A stretch of 64,000 bases of DNA from Uloborus plumipes. Lineage: Eukaryota; Arthropoda; Arachnida; Araneae; Uloboridae. The translations under genes were made by a program, and so were the position numbers. This document shows positions 63,517 to 64,000 of this stretch, piece after piece. Below the pieces are notes generated by a model. It saw only the letters and a program-made list of their open reading frames with translations. It did no database searches and had not been told where the DNA came from. The stretch lies in the NCBI GenBank assembly GCA_038373865.1, contig JAXGGA010002903.1, forward strand, positions 1-64,000, given 5' to 3'. The stretch's first letter is position 1, and each line of letters opens with the position of its first letter.

Positions 63517-64000
63517 ATTTATCTTTGATTTTATGATATATATAATTTGAAATAGTTTTTAGCGGATTTATGTTTAAGAATTGAAATAAATTAACCATGC
63601 TTCAAATCGACGAATTTGTGTTCATTGCATCTATCATACGACTGTATCCTTAATGTCTCATTCTAACGAGAAGGGAGCTTCACTTTAAAAAATAACCTGA
63701 TTTTGAGATTCAGGCCATCGAGCGTTATAAGGAAATATTGCCCGAAGGGAGTATTCGTTGCAAAAAAAAAGGGGGGGTAGAATATGCTGCAGTGTCCACT
63801 TTTAGCCAATTCAACATGGGATGTGAAGCAAGATTGAAACTAAAAGAAAATGAAAAAATAAACAATGCAATTGTAGCCAAAGCGCGATAAAAGAAGACTG
63901 AAACAGAGTTAACATCGGAGCAGCTCAGAGTATAAAAAAGCAAAAAAAAAAAAAACCACAACAAAGAAGAAAAACACAGAGGGAAAGTGTGTCATATGCT
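63517..64000. other. No gene recognised
   Basis: AT-rich with A runs and a short G run near 63771. It does not resemble the 5' continuation of the Jockey-like LINE, so the DNA flanking the 59350-63516 element differs on its two sides. The minus frame at 63725-63964 is low complexity. Confidence 0.5.

Overview
This window looks like animal nuclear DNA from an arthropod. A chelicerate such as a spider is my best guess, but the sequence does not prove it. The grounds are AT-rich DNA full of homopolymer runs, GT-AG introns, BEL/Pao and CsRn1-like Ty3/Gypsy LTR elements, non-LTR elements with Jockey/I-type ORFs, many hAT elements with 8-bp target-site duplications (TSDs), Tc1/mariner and piggyBac remnants, and a short TTAGG-type tract at one LINE 3' end. 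I see no ordinary single-copy host gene, rRNA, tRNA or CRISPR array. Nearly everything I can explain is mobile DNA, and much of it is nested.

Layout. 1-5106: fragmentary hAT ends, a 2.46-kb element with 60-bp terminal inverted repeats (1421-3883) and a foldback repeat. 5107-11138: a full-length, apparently recent BEL/Pao element with identical 229-bp LTRs, a 5-bp TSD and one open 1764-codon polyprotein. 11300-13538: a 315-bp tandem array with antisense ORFs, then the C-terminal half of a multigene-family protein with a cysteine-rich tail. 13808-15780: a near-perfect 146-bp palindrome and a 1.6-kb TIR element. 15860-25800: a C-rich minisatellite split by a five-deep nest (minisatellite, then hAT-A 17527-25440, hAT-B 20688-25118, hAT-C 21056-23102, and a MITE at 22545-22755). 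26254-28283: a Tc1/mariner transposase with DD36E spacing, then a broken piggyBac transposase. 28284-30977: two copies of a GGGCGATTC-ended element, one split by a MITE. 31229-37757: hAT-D (N-terminal transposase zinc finger) and hAT-E, which carries hAT-F. 37888-41781: a decayed CsRn1-like Gypsy element on the minus strand.

42690-53990 is a four-layer nest. A decayed minus-strand gene (the same family as 12260-13538, but its N-terminal half) holds a 9.2-kb TA-flanked TIR element (44205-53423). That holds an I/Jockey-group LINE (45067-52997, 12-bp TSD), whose RNase H tail is split by a 2.07-kb TA-flanked element (45599-47672). 54047-59349 is a second, Jockey-like LINE in an unusual head-to-tail, circularly permuted order.

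59350-63516 is the most interesting piece: a 4.2-kb element with short TIRs, a possible 4-bp TSD, an apparently intact three-exon gene for a roughly 870-residue protein with a plausible D-D-E triad, and copies of the 12-mer GTCATTCCCCTG on both sides of the gene, three of them at exact 21-bp spacing on the right. I do not recognise this transposase superfamily with confidence. The smaller element at 30044-30977 shares its TIR style and has its own repeated CAGTCCCCTG motif.

All calls come from reading the sequence and supplied translations; no database search was run. Family names are recognition by motif. TSD/TIR calls were checked base by base by eye.
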